Shown in pieces: positions 26,609 to 35,458 of a stretch of 64,000 nt of DNA. The stretch covers positions 5,552,501 to 5,616,500 of the forward strand of contig NZ_CP010979.1 of the NCBI RefSeq assembly GCF_000498395.2, read 5' to 3'. The notes beneath the pieces were generated by a model. That model ran no database searches. It was not told the DNA's origin and saw only the letters and a list, made by a program, of their open reading frames with translations. The position numbers and the translations under genes were made by a program. Position 1 is the first letter of the stretch. The number at the start of each line of letters is the position of its first letter. Origin of the DNA: Pseudomonas putida S13.1.2. Lineage in GTDB: Bacteria > Pseudomonadota > Gammaproteobacteria > Pseudomonadales > Pseudomonadaceae.

Positions 26609-28366
26609 TTGGCATTGACGATTCTTGGCCTGTCCGGCGCCCTTAGCCATGACCCTTCCGCGGCCCTGTACATTGACGGCAAGCTGATTGCCGCCGCCGA
26701 AGAAGAGCGCTTCGTGCGTGACAAGCATGCGAAGAACCGCATGCCCTACGAGTCGGCGAAGTTCTGCCTGGAGCAGGCAGGCATCAAGCCGTCCGACGTC
26801 GACGTGGTAGCCATCCCGTTCGCCCCGATCAGCCTGTTCGGCAAGGCGCGCTGGCACTATGCCAAGCGCTACTGGTACGCCCCGGATCGCGCCCTCGACG
26901 CCATCCTGATGGGCAACCGTCGCTACAAGCGCTATCGCAAGAAGATCGTCTGGTGCCTGGAGCAGCTGGGCTTCGACCCGAAAAAGGTCAAGATCGAGCC
27001 GGTCGAGCACCACCTGGCCCACGCCTCCAGTGCCTACCACTGCTCGGGCTTCAAGGAAAAAACCGCAATCCTCGGCATCGATGGCAAGGGCGAATACGCC
27101 ACCACCTTCTTTGGCTACGGCGAAAACGGCAAGATCCACAAAATCAAGGAATTCTTCGACCCGGACTCCTTGGGCGGCCTGTATGGCGCGATCACCGAAT
27201 TCCTCGGCTTCGAAATGCTCGACGGCGAGTTCAAGGTCATGGGCATGGCGCCGTATGGCGACGCCAGCAAGTACGACTTCTCGCGCCTGGCCAGCTTCGA
27301 AAACGGCGAACTGGTGATCAACACCGAGTACGCCAACGTCATCGGCTTGCGCCGCTATAAAGAGAAGGGCAAGGGTTTCTACTTCTCGCCAAAGCTGATC
27401 GAATGGCTGGGCCCCAAGCGCGAAGGCGACATCGCCGACGAGCCTTACATTCATTACGCGGCCAGCATGCAGGCGCTGTTCGAGAAGCTGGCGCTGCAGA
27501 TGATCGACCACTACCTGGGCGACACCCTGCGTGAAACTGGCAAGCTGGCCTTCGCCGGCGGCTGTGCGCTGAACGTCAAGCTCAACCAGAAGATCATTGC
27601 CCGCCCGGACGTGAAAGAGCTGTTCGTCCAGCCGGCCTCCGGTGACGCTGGTACTGCTGTAGGCGCCGCAGCCTACGTTTCCCATGCCCGTGGCGTACCG
27701 GTCGAGAAGATGGAACACGTCTACCTCGGCCCGTCGTATTCCAACGAAGACGTGATCGCTGCCTGCGCCCGTCACCCGAACCAGCCTACCTGGCGCAAGC
27801 TGGACAACATGCCTCAGCAGATCGCCCAGATCATGGTCGACGGCAACCCGGTGGCCTGGTTCCAGGGCCGCATGGAGTTCGGCCCGCGTGCCCTGGGTGG
27901 CCGTTCGATCATCGGCTGCCCGAGCGTCGAAGGCGTGGCGGACCGCATCAACCATCAGATCAAGTTCCGCGAGCGCTGGAGACCCTTCTGCCCGTCGATG
28001 CTCGACACCGTCGCCCCGCAGATGATCAAGGTCGACCACCCGGCGCCGTTCATGACCTTCACCTTCGAAGTGGCTGAAGAGTGGAAGACCCGCGTACCGG
28101 AAGTGGTGCACGAGGACGGTACTTCGCGTGCCCAGGTGCTCAAGCGCGAGTACAACCCGCGCTACTACGACATGATGAAGGCGCTGGAAGACCTGACCGG
28201 CAACGGCGTGTCGCTGAACACCTCGCTGAACCGCCGCGGTGAACCGATGATCTGCTCGCCGACCGACGCCCTGAACATGTTCTTCGGCTCGGACCTGCAG
28301 TACCTGATCATGGAAGACATCCTGGTTGTGAAGGACGGCGCGGCCGCGTATGACCAGCCGCTCTGA
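26609..28366 (+). CDS. wapO: Carbamoyltransferase of LPS core (NodU/CmcH family)
   Basis: Predicted to transfer a carbamoyl group to a sugar of the LPS core. The 585-residue protein has the two-part NodU/TobZ architecture: N-terminal ASKHA-like domain (ILGLSGALSHDPSAAL, AAAEEERFVRDKHAKNRMP, VEHHLAHASSAYHCSGF, with the metal/His cluster) and a C-terminal YrdC-like domain (WFQGRMEFGPRALGGRSI, KFRERWRPFCPS). Position at the head of the core cluster matches P. aeruginosa PA5005 (WapO), which is thought to carbamoylate core heptose. TTG 26609 is the best start, 8 nt after GAAGAGG and giving MALTILGLSG. It overlaps the next gene by 17 bp. Confidence 0.88.
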   Translation: MALTILGLSGALSHDPSAALYIDGKLIAAAEEERFVRDKHAKNRMPYESAKFCLEQAGIKPSDVDVVAIPFAPISLFGKARWHYAKRYWYAPDRALDAILMGNRRYKRYRKKIVWCLEQLGFDPKKVKIEPVEHHLAHASSAYHCSGFKEKTAILGIDGKGEYATTFFGYGENGKIHKIKEFFDPDSLGGLYGAITEFLGFEMLDGEFKVMGMAPYGDASKYDFSRLASFENGELVINTEYANVIGLRRYKEKGKGFYFSPKLIEWLGPKREGDIADEPYIHYAASMQALFEKLALQMIDHYLGDTLRETGKLAFAGGCALNVKLNQKIIARPDVKELFVQPASGDAGTAVGAAAYVSHARGVPVEKMEHVYLGPSYSNEDVIAACARHPNQPTWRKLDNMPQQIAQIMVDGNPVAWFQGRMEFGPRALGGRSIIGCPSVEGVADRINHQIKFRERWRPFCPSMLDTVAPQMIKVDHPAPFMTFTFEVAEEWKTRVPEVVHEDGTSRAQVLKREYNPRYYDMMKALEDLTGNGVSLNTSLNRRGEPMICSPTDALNMFFGSDLQYLIMEDILVVKDGAAAYDQPL

Positions 28367-29480
28367 ACCGCGCATCCTGCAGTTCTGCCATGGCTATGAC
28401 GGGCCGTTCCTCGACTGTGCCCGTCAGTACGCCAGCCTGTTCCAGGGGCGTGGCTACCAGGTCACCACGGTGTTCCTCACCGGTGCCGCCGACCCGCAGG
28501 TGGCGGCCGGTTGCGCGTCGGACGAGGTGCTGTTCCTGGGGTTCAGTTCCAAGGCCGTGCGTGGCCTGAAGCTCGGTGCCATCCGTGCCTTGCGGCGCAT
28601 CGCGGCCGAGCGCAACTTTGCCTTCTGCATTGCCCACCGCTTCAAGCCCATCTATGTGGCCCTGCTGGGTACCGGCCTGCCGGTGATTGGCGTGCACCAT
28701 GCCTTTGGCGACTACGAGCGCAAAGGCCGCCGGCTGTTCGCCAACCTGTTCAGCAAGCGCCTGAGCCTGCTGGGCGTGTCGGACGCGGTGCGTGACGACA
28801 TGCGCCGCTGCCTGCCACAGTGGCCGGCCGAACGCATCCAGACCCTGTACAACCGCATCGACATCGACGCCCTGCAAACGGCCCTGGTGCCGCGCGCCGA
28901 GGCACGCCAGGCCTTGGGCCTGGACGCGCAGGCGTGGGTTGTCGGCAACGTCGGGCGCCTGCACCCGGACAAGGACCAGGCCACGCTGTTGCGTGGTTTT
29001 GCCCAGGCGCTGCCCGGGTTGCCAGCCACTGCCCGCCTGGCCATCCTCGGCAAGGGCCGGCTAGAGGCCGAGCTCAAGGCCCTGGCCGCCGAGCTGGGCA
29101 TTGCCGGGCAGGTGGACTTCCTGGGCCAGGTGCCGGATGCACGCCGCTACTTCCAGGCCTTCGACGTGTTCGCCCTGAGCTCCGACCACGAGCCGTTCGG
29201 CATGGTCCTGCTCGAAGCCATGGTCGCTGGCGTGCCGGTGCTGGCCACGGCCTGCGGCGGGGCCCGTGAGGTGGTCGAGGGTGTGGGTGTGCTGTTCCCG
29301 CTAGGCGATGCCGCACAGTTGGCCCACGGCCTGAAGCATATGGCCACGCTGGACGCTGAACAGCGTCAGGCCTGTGCCGGGCACATGCTGCAGCGCCTGC
29401 ATGAACGCTTCTCCGATCAAGCGGTACGCGAGGCCTTCTGGCAGCTGCCGCAAGTACGTGCGCTGGTGGGGCAGGCCTGA
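28350..29480 (+). CDS. LPS core glycosyltransferase, GT4 family (WapH-like)
   Basis: A 376-residue cytoplasmic glycosyltransferase with a GT-B fold. The C-terminal half has the GT4 nucleotide-sugar signature: GNVGRLHPDKDQATLLRG at the start of the domain and SSDHEPFGMVLLEAMVAGVP with the E-x7-E pair. It overlaps the carbamoyltransferase gene by 17 bp and its stop overlaps the ATG of the Mig-14-like gene (TGATG), so these are one operon. By synteny with P. aeruginosa PA5004 it may be WapH, an outer-core glucosyltransferase; donor and acceptor cannot be read from sequence. Confidence 0.88.
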   Translation: MTSRSEPRILQFCHGYDGPFLDCARQYASLFQGRGYQVTTVFLTGAADPQVAAGCASDEVLFLGFSSKAVRGLKLGAIRALRRIAAERNFAFCIAHRFKPIYVALLGTGLPVIGVHHAFGDYERKGRRLFANLFSKRLSLLGVSDAVRDDMRRCLPQWPAERIQTLYNRIDIDALQTALVPRAEARQALGLDAQAWVVGNVGRLHPDKDQATLLRGFAQALPGLPATARLAILGKGRLEAELKALAAELGIAGQVDFLGQVPDARRYFQAFDVFALSSDHEPFGMVLLEAMVAGVPVLATACGGAREVVEGVGVLFPLGDAAQLAHGLKHMATLDAEQRQACAGHMLQRLHERFSDQAVREAFWQLPQVRALVGQA

Positions 29481-30376
29481 TGCTCAATCGTATCCAGGCC
29501 TTCCGCGAGCGCGGTTGGCAAACCATCGACGCCAAGGCCTATGCCGAGGCGTGGGCGCGTTTTGGTGGCAGTGTCGCCACCCATCCGCTGGTGGTCGAGC
29601 AACTGGCTGACCTGGCGCAGATCCCGGTGCGTTACCTGGGCTGGTACCAGGCCGGCGAGCTGAAAGCCGCCATCCCGACCTGGGGGCGCCACCTGGCACT
29701 GGCCAAGGACGTGCTCAAGCGTGCCGGCAAAAAAGCCCTGTTCGACCTGGGCAACGCCGAAATCATCCTGCCTGCGGCGGCCGATGCCGCTGCACCGTTG
29801 CGCCATACCGCACGCTACCTGTCCGAACTGTGCCAGGGCCGTTTCAGCGGCCTCAAGGCGCAGAAGGAACAGCTGGCGATGGCGCGGGCGCACGAAGACC
29901 TGTCGAAGAAATTCCGCTACAACCAGCGCCGCGAACTGCGCCTGCTGGAAGAGGCGGGTGGCGTGGTACGCCCGATCAGCGACTTCAGTGCGCAGGAAAT
30001 CGCTAGCATGTACTGCGACCTGTTCCAGCGCCGCTGGGGCTTCCCGGCCACCGGCGCCGAGCGCATGGCCGAGGTGCTGGAGCGCCTGCGCGAGCTGCTG
30101 ATCGGCTCGGTGCTGATGCTGGACGGCAAGCCCATTGCCATCCAGCTGGTGTACCGCGTCGAAGCGCCCGAATGGGTCAGTGTCGAGTACATCAATGGCG
30201 GTGTCGACCCTGAAACCAAGGCCTTCAGCCCCGGCAGCGTGCTGAGCTTCCTCAATACCCAGGCCGCCTGGGAAGATGCCCGGGCGCGCAACAAGCCATT
30301 GCGCTTCTCGTTTGGCCGTGCCGACCGCGAATACAAGGACCGTTGGTGCAACCCTGTGCCGGTGTATCAGGCGTGA
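29480..30376 (+). CDS. Mig-14-like protein
   Basis: A 298-residue protein of the Mig-14 family, known in Salmonella and P. aeruginosa for resistance to antimicrobial peptides. The fold is GNAT/FemAB-like: LSKKFRYNQRRELRLLEEAG and LFQRRWGFPATGAERMAEVL in the middle, and a FGRADREYKDRW C-terminus. No signal peptide or membrane helix is clear, though family members associate with the inner membrane. It is translationally coupled on both sides (TGATG upstream, GTGA downstream) within the LPS core operon, which suggests a role in modifying or assembling LPS. Biochemical activity unknown. Confidence 0.85.
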   Translation: MLNRIQAFRERGWQTIDAKAYAEAWARFGGSVATHPLVVEQLADLAQIPVRYLGWYQAGELKAAIPTWGRHLALAKDVLKRAGKKALFDLGNAEIILPAAADAAAPLRHTARYLSELCQGRFSGLKAQKEQLAMARAHEDLSKKFRYNQRRELRLLEEAGGVVRPISDFSAQEIASMYCDLFQRRWGFPATGAERMAEVLERLRELLIGSVLMLDGKPIAIQLVYRVEAPEWVSVEYINGGVDPETKAFSPGSVLSFLNTQAAWEDARARNKPLRFSFGRADREYKDRWCNPVPVYQA

Positions 30377-31776
30377 GCCGCAAGCAGCAGTTGCTCAAGC
30401 GCCACCGGCGCAACAAGCGCCTGGGCTTGCTGGCCGGCCTGGTAGCGCTGGTCGCCCTCGGTGTACTGGCCGGGTGGTGGCTGCCGCTGTTGCTGTTGCC
30501 GCTGCTCTGGGCCGCCCACGAGGCCTGGTTTGCCGACCACCTGTTCTATGCGCCGGGCGAGGACTATGTCTACGACTTCGGTGACCAGGCGCGGCAGGTC
30601 CCTGCCAGCCTGCAGGGTGGCCTGCTCAAGGCCGACTGCGCGTTGCAGGGCGATGAAACCCTGGTGCTTGAGCTGCGGGTAAAAGGCAGCTGGCTCGGGC
30701 GGTTCCTGGACCCGCAGGTCGCGCTGCTGGCGGGTGAGCAGGCCGATCGGCAAACCTTCGAGCGTGGCGTCGATGGCGTGCGCTTCCTCAACCTGACTGG
30801 CCTGGCTGCGCCGCTGCAAGCCGGCACGTTGCGCCTGCGTGGTCGCCATTGCCGGCTGCTGGGCGAGCCGCGTCTGTGGATAACGCCGGCGGTCGAACTG
30901 CAACGGCGCCGGGTAATGGTGATTGCGCCCCATGCCGACGACGCCGAGCTGGCTGCGTATGGCCTGTACAGCCAGGCAGATGAAACCTGGGTCGTGACGC
31001 TGACCGCTGGTGAAATCGAGGCAGAGCACTACCAGGAGATGGGCCTGGCCAAGGCCGAGGCCGCGCGCCTGAAAGGCCGCCTGCGTGCCTGGGACAGCAT
31101 CACCGTGCCGCGTTGGGCCGGTGTGCCGGAGTCGCGTTGCGTACAGTTGGGCTACTTCTGCCTGCAACTGCCTGCCATGCAGGCCGCGCCCGACCAGCCG
31201 GCCGCCTCCCGTGAAGCCGACCTCGCCGATATCCGCATATTCCGCCAGTTCAACCCGTTCCCGCTGCCAGCCGACAGCGACGGTGCGCCAACCTGGAACA
31301 ACCTGTTGGCCGACCTGCGTGCCTTGCTGGAAATGGCCAAGCCAGAAGTACTGGTGATGCCGCACCCGCAGCTTGACCCGCACCCCGATCACATCTGCGC
31401 CCAGGCGGCGGTGCTGGAAGCCTTGCAAGGCCTGGCCTGGCAGCCACAAACCCTGCTGTGCTACGCCAACCACCTGCATGACAACGACCGCTGGCCCATG
31501 GGCGACAGCGGTGATGGCGTGGCGTTGCCGCCGCAGCTGGGCGCGGCGCAGGCATGGGCGCCTTGCAGCCTGGTCCTGGACCTGGCTACCCAGCACGACA
31601 AGGCCATGGCCCTGGGCATGATGCACGACCTGCAGCCGCCCGCGCCGTTCAAACGCCGCCTGCGCCGCTTGCTGCAACGCTGGCTGGCCGGGCGGCGGCC
31701 GTCGCCTTATGGGGAGAACGAGTTCTTCCGCAAGGCCGTGCGCCGACACGAACTGTTCTGGCGGCGCGAGCTGTAA
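30373..31776 (+). CDS. dnpA: PIG-L family de-N-acetylase (DnpA-like)
   Basis: Predicted zinc-dependent de-N-acetylase of LPS core sugars. The 467-residue protein has an N-terminal hydrophobic hairpin (~15-50) anchoring it to the inner membrane, then a PIG-L domain with APHADDAEL (the HPDD-type motif, residues ~190) and HPQLDPHPDH as second metal site. Synteny and domain layout match P. aeruginosa PA5002 (DnpA), reported to affect fluoroquinolone persistence. GTG 30373 overlaps the upstream stop (GTGA), which decides it over an in-frame ATG 30 bp earlier. Confidence 0.87.
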   Translation: MSRKQQLLKRHRRNKRLGLLAGLVALVALGVLAGWWLPLLLLPLLWAAHEAWFADHLFYAPGEDYVYDFGDQARQVPASLQGGLLKADCALQGDETLVLELRVKGSWLGRFLDPQVALLAGEQADRQTFERGVDGVRFLNLTGLAAPLQAGTLRLRGRHCRLLGEPRLWITPAVELQRRRVMVIAPHADDAELAAYGLYSQADETWVVTLTAGEIEAEHYQEMGLAKAEAARLKGRLRAWDSITVPRWAGVPESRCVQLGYFCLQLPAMQAAPDQPAASREADLADIRIFRQFNPFPLPADSDGAPTWNNLLADLRALLEMAKPEVLVMPHPQLDPHPDHICAQAAVLEALQGLAWQPQTLLCYANHLHDNDRWPMGDSGDGVALPPQLGAAQAWAPCSLVLDLATQHDKAMALGMMHDLQPPAPFKRRLRRLLQRWLAGRRPSPYGENEFFRKAVRRHELFWRREL

Positions 31777-31824
31777 GCACGCCCCATGGTTGACCGCGAT
31801 GGCGCAGAGCGCCCAAGGAAAGCA

Positions 31825-32781
31825 ATGAAAGTCCTATTTCTGGTGCAGAAGGAACAGCGGGCGATTCTCGACCGCCTGTACGACGGCGTCGCGGCCAACT
31901 GCGAGTGCGACCTGCGTTGGCTGACCAGCGAAGACCAGCGCAACCTGCGACGCTATTTCAAGCGTGAAGTGCAGGTCGAGCGTTATGACCGCATCGTATT
32001 CTTCCTGCGCTTCAAGCAGGAAATCCGCCAGGTGGCCTTCATCCGCACCGTGCCGAACCTGGTCATCCTCGAGCACGACGCCTACCAGAACTACATCCCG
32101 TGCAAGTACACCGGCAAGTTCAGCGCCCACTACCGCCAGTTGCCATGGGCACGGGTGATCAGCTCTGGCTACATGGTCAGCGAGCGCTTGCGCCAGGAAG
32201 GTTTCGATGCGGTGTTCGTGCCCAAGGGCTATGACGAGCAGTTGCTAACCGACCAAGGACGTGAGCGCGACATCGAACTGGCCTTCGTCGGCAGTGTCAA
32301 CAGCGTGGCCTACAGCGGTCGCAAGGCGCTGCTGGACGAGTTGGGGCAGGTCGAGAACCTGCTGGTAACCCGCACCAAGTCGGGTGAAGACTATTGCAAC
32401 ACGCTCAACCGTATTCGTTTTTTCGTCAGTGCCGACGTCGGCATGGGCGAATACATGATCAAGAACTTCGAGGCCATGGCTTGCGGCTGTGTGTTGCTGG
32501 CGTACGACCAGGGCGAGGAAGAAAACCGCGCATTGGGCCTGCAGGACATGCACAACGTGGTGTTCTATGACAACATCCCGACCCTTCAGGAAAAGCTCCG
32601 CCGTTTGCGAGCAGACCCTGAACTGGCCCGGCAGATTGCAGAAAATGGCCGCCATCTGGCGGTTTCCCGTTTCAGTTTCGCCGCAGTTGGACGTAGCATC
32701 GTCGACCACATGCGCCCGGCGCTCAGGCCCCACCCGCCGTTGTCTGCTTGGCAGCGGCTGCGCCTGAAGCTGGGCATCTAA
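31825..32781 (+). CDS. ssg: Ssg-type cell-surface glycosyltransferase
   Basis: A 318-residue GT-B type glycosyltransferase with a C-terminal glycosyltransferase_1-like region (MGEYMIKNFEAMACGCVLLAYDQGEE, DNIPTLQEKLRRLRADPEL). The EAMACG box is the usual nucleotide-sugar contact. Position after the PIG-L gene corresponds to Ssg (P. aeruginosa PA5001), required for normal LPS/exopolysaccharide and surface spreading in several pseudomonads. ATG 31825 after AAGGAA is preferred over ATG 31786. The linked sugar is unknown. Confidence 0.85.
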   Translation: MKVLFLVQKEQRAILDRLYDGVAANCECDLRWLTSEDQRNLRRYFKREVQVERYDRIVFFLRFKQEIRQVAFIRTVPNLVILEHDAYQNYIPCKYTGKFSAHYRQLPWARVISSGYMVSERLRQEGFDAVFVPKGYDEQLLTDQGRERDIELAFVGSVNSVAYSGRKALLDELGQVENLLVTRTKSGEDYCNTLNRIRFFVSADVGMGEYMIKNFEAMACGCVLLAYDQGEEENRALGLQDMHNVVFYDNIPTLQEKLRRLRADPELARQIAENGRHLAVSRFSFAAVGRSIVDHMRPALRPHPPLSAWQRLRLKLGI

Positions 32782-32845
32782 ACGAGCGCTTTCGCGCCCA
32801 GGAGCGGGTGTCGAAAGCCGATAGTCGCAATGCGGAGGGAGTCCG

Positions 32846-33619
32846 GTGCGCTTTTCAGAAGAAAGTGATGTCACGCTCGTCGTGACCAGTTGTGGGCGGT
32901 TCGATCTGCTCAAAGACACCCTTGAGAGTTTCGATCGCTACAACACCGCGCCCATTCGCGAAGTGTTCATCACCGAAGACTCCGGTGACGATGCCGTGCA
33001 TGGCGCTGTGCCGGAGCACTGGAAACCGCACTGCAAGGTGTTCGTCAACCGGCCCAAGCTCGGCCAGTTGCCGTCTATCGACCTGGCCTACAGCCACGTC
33101 AAGACGCCGTACATCTTCCACTGCGAAGACGACTGGCATTTCTACCGCCAGGGCTTTGTCGAAGACTCGCGGGCCATCCTGGCTGTCAGCCCCGACGTGT
33201 TGCAGGTGTGGCTGCGCAGCCATGCCCACGACCTGGCGGTCCACAGCCCGTACATCCACCTGGGCGATCGCCAGATCATCGCCGGTGTGCCGTGCTATCC
33301 GCTGTTGTCCGACAAGGCAGAATGGCAGGCGTTTTCGCTCAACCCTGGCCTGCGTCGATTGAGCGATTACCAGCGCTGTGCACCATTTGCCGCCTATGCT
33401 GGAGAGAAGGCGCTTTCCCGGCGCTACGCTGAGTTAAATCTGACAGCGGTCACCTTGGAGGGTGATGCAGTATTGCACACTGGATTTGGCAATCACGTGA
33501 CCTTGCCCATTGAAGTGGAGCGCAAGGCCAAGCGTCGTCAACGTGATCGGATCAAACTGGCATTGACGCTGGTGACAGGTGCCTTGATCGGCATGGGTAT
33601 CACCCTTTTTGTTCAATGA
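32846..33619 (+). CDS. Glycosyltransferase-like protein with C-terminal membrane anchor
   Basis: A 257-residue GT-A (GT2-like) protein: VTLVVTSCGRFDLLKDTLES at the N-terminus, EVFITEDSGDDA, and HCEDDWHFYRQGF as a DxD-like motif (EDDW). The last ~22 residues (LALTLVTGALIGMGITLFV) are a single hydrophobic segment preceded by a very basic stretch (ERKAKRRQRDR), a tail anchor unusual for this fold. GTG 32846 follows GCGGAGGGAG. It sits between ssg and a GT4 gene in the core cluster; it may be the rhamnosyltransferase position (WapR in P. aeruginosa is GT2-type), but this is not certain. Confidence 0.8.
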   Translation: MRFSEESDVTLVVTSCGRFDLLKDTLESFDRYNTAPIREVFITEDSGDDAVHGAVPEHWKPHCKVFVNRPKLGQLPSIDLAYSHVKTPYIFHCEDDWHFYRQGFVEDSRAILAVSPDVLQVWLRSHAHDLAVHSPYIHLGDRQIIAGVPCYPLLSDKAEWQAFSLNPGLRRLSDYQRCAPFAAYAGEKALSRRYAELNLTAVTLEGDAVLHTGFGNHVTLPIEVERKAKRRQRDRIKLALTLVTGALIGMGITLFVQ

Positions 33620-33656
33620 AGTCGCTGTCCCACCTGACATGAGCGGGAGAGGGCCC

Positions 33657-34748
33657 ATGAACATCGTCAATATGATGTGGGCGGGTGGAACGCCGTACAT
33701 GTCCATCCACAAGGTGCATCGGCAGGTGCTTTCGCACGCCGGTACCGATGCGCGGATCAGTAACTGGTTGCTGCTGGGTAGCGGGCTGTGCTGTGGGGTC
33801 GGTTCGACACGTGAGTGGCACATGCCACCACGTGCGCTGAAAGGGCGGCACCTGTGGCGGCTGCTGCGGCCGTGGTTGCGCATGCGTTTGCGCAAGGCGC
33901 TGACCGAGGCCAAGGCAGAAATCGTGCTGCTCGACGGTATTGGTGTCGCGCGGCTGGTGCTGCCGCTGCTGCAGACCATCCCCCAGGTGCGGGCCAAGGT
34001 GCTGTTCCATGGCAAGACGCGCCTGAACAGCAGCGATGTTCGCCTTTTGCGTATGTTCCCGGCCGAGCGCCTTAGCATCGCGGCCGTGTCGCATACGTTG
34101 GCTGAATCGCTGGAGCATGACCTGGGCAGGCCGGTGCAGACCCTGCGCATGGCGCTCGACCCGCTGGCATTCGTCGAACCGTTGCTAAGCCGGGACCAGG
34201 CCAGGCAGGCACTGCAGTTGCCTCAGGCCGACGGGGTGATGCTGGGTGCGGTAGGGCGGTTGGTAGAGAGCAAAGGCTTCGAAATGCTGATCGAGGCATT
34301 CGCCAAGGCCCATGCAAGGCAACCTGGCCTGCAGCTGGCGATCATTGGTGAGGGGCCGCAGCATGCCGCGCTGCAGGAGCGTATCGATGCGCTCGGCCTG
34401 GCTGGGCGCGTTCATCTGCGCGGTCACCGCGAAGACCTGCAGCAGCTGTATCGGGCATTCGACTGGCTGTTGGTGCCTTCGCGTTCCGAGGGCCTGGGGC
34501 TGGTGGTACAAGAGGCAGTGATGGCCGGTGTACCGGTAGTGTGCAGTGACCTGCAGGTGTTCCGCGAGCAGTTGCGCGACACCGGGGGCTACCTGCCCAT
34601 AGCCGACGAGGGCGCCTGGGCTGAGGCGATCGAGCGTTGTACAGCCCTCAGCGCCCCGGCGGTAGCTGCGCAGCAGCGCCAGGCGCTGGCACCGGAGCAA
34701 GCCTGGCAGGCCTTCTGCACCGGCTCACAGAGCCTGTTGCGCAACTGA
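33657..34748 (+). CDS. LPS core glycosyltransferase, GT4 family
   Basis: A 363-residue GT-B glycosyltransferase. The second domain opens with LGAVGRLVESKGFEMLIEAF and has the IIGEGPQHAALQERI and VPSRSEGLGLVVQEAVMAGVP boxes typical of GT4 enzymes. ATG 33657 follows GGGAGAGGGC and starts MNIVNMMWAGGTPYMS; the frame extends upstream into the previous gene without need. Last gene of the rightward core operon that began at 26609; a kinase-like gene follows on the other strand 3 bp away. Sugar specificity unknown. Confidence 0.87.
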   Translation: MNIVNMMWAGGTPYMSIHKVHRQVLSHAGTDARISNWLLLGSGLCCGVGSTREWHMPPRALKGRHLWRLLRPWLRMRLRKALTEAKAEIVLLDGIGVARLVLPLLQTIPQVRAKVLFHGKTRLNSSDVRLLRMFPAERLSIAAVSHTLAESLEHDLGRPVQTLRMALDPLAFVEPLLSRDQARQALQLPQADGVMLGAVGRLVESKGFEMLIEAFAKAHARQPGLQLAIIGEGPQHAALQERIDALGLAGRVHLRGHREDLQQLYRAFDWLLVPSRSEGLGLVVQEAVMAGVPVVCSDLQVFREQLRDTGGYLPIADEGAWAEAIERCTALSAPAVAAQQRQALAPEQAWQAFCTGSQSLLRN

Positions 34749-34751
34749 CGC

Positions 34752-35357
34752 TCAGTGCGCCAGCAGGGCTGCCTCGAAGGCGGCGAGCGGGAACCGGTCG
34801 CCCAGGTTCTCCCGCTCGATATAGCGCACCATGTGCTGCACATTGCGACGAATCATGCGTGCCGACAGCGGCGGGCGCAGGAAGCGCATGTCGGCCACAT
34901 CGATCAGGCCCAGGTGCTGGTCAGGGGTAACCACCACATTGCCCAGGTGCAACGAGCGGAAGTACACGCCGCTGCGGTGCAGTTGGCGTACCAGCTGGAT
35001 CAGTTGCGGCAGGTAGGTGTCCCAGCTGAAGCCTTCATCGCGCGACATTTGCAGCAAGGTGCGCCCGGGTAGCGGGCGATACAGCACGGCAGTGCGGCCT
35101 GGCTGGTCGAGCTTGTGCTGGCTGATCACTTCGAGGGTGGGGATACCCAATTGCGCCAGGCGCGCGGCGTTATCGACGAAGCGCTGCGAGTAGGGGCGTA
35201 GCAGTGCAGATGAAATCAGCCGCTTCCTACGAAAAACCTTGAGGAAATTACCATCCGCGAGCAGGTAGACTTTGGCGCCATGGCTATCTGCCTCAAGCAC
35301 CTGTGCGCCTTGTGTCAGCTGATCGAAGTCGACCTGGGTGAGCCGGGAGCATTGCAT
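34752..35357 (-). CDS. Kinase-fold LPS-cluster protein ('toluene tolerance' type), catalytic Asp not conserved
   Basis: A 201-residue protein with the fold pattern of InaA/RfaP-type lipopolysaccharide kinases: FLKVFRRKRL (K40 in the ATP-binding position), then YFRSLHLGNVVV and GLIDVADMRFL (D153, metal site). In related kinases the loop is HGDLHxGN; here His and Asp are replaced by Phe133 and Ser135 while Asn140 and D153 remain, so it may be an atypical kinase or pseudokinase. Pseudomonas homologues are annotated as toluene tolerance protein. ATG 35357 with AAGG upstream is preferred over ATG 35426, which has no ribosome-binding site. Divergent from the waaL-like gene. Confidence 0.78.
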   Translation of the reverse strand: MQCSRLTQVDFDQLTQGAQVLEADSHGAKVYLLADGNFLKVFRRKRLISSALLRPYSQRFVDNAARLAQLGIPTLEVISQHKLDQPGRTAVLYRPLPGRTLLQMSRDEGFSWDTYLPQLIQLVRQLHRSGVYFRSLHLGNVVVTPDQHLGLIDVADMRFLRPPLSARMIRRNVQHMVRYIERENLGDRFPLAAFEAALLAH

Positions 35358-35458
35358 GAATAGAGCCTTGTCGTCTGGCGAGCAAAATGACCGGCAATAA
35401 TGCCGAAAATAATGCTGTAGCACCATGGAAGGTGTCTTTGATTCATCGGGGGAAATGG

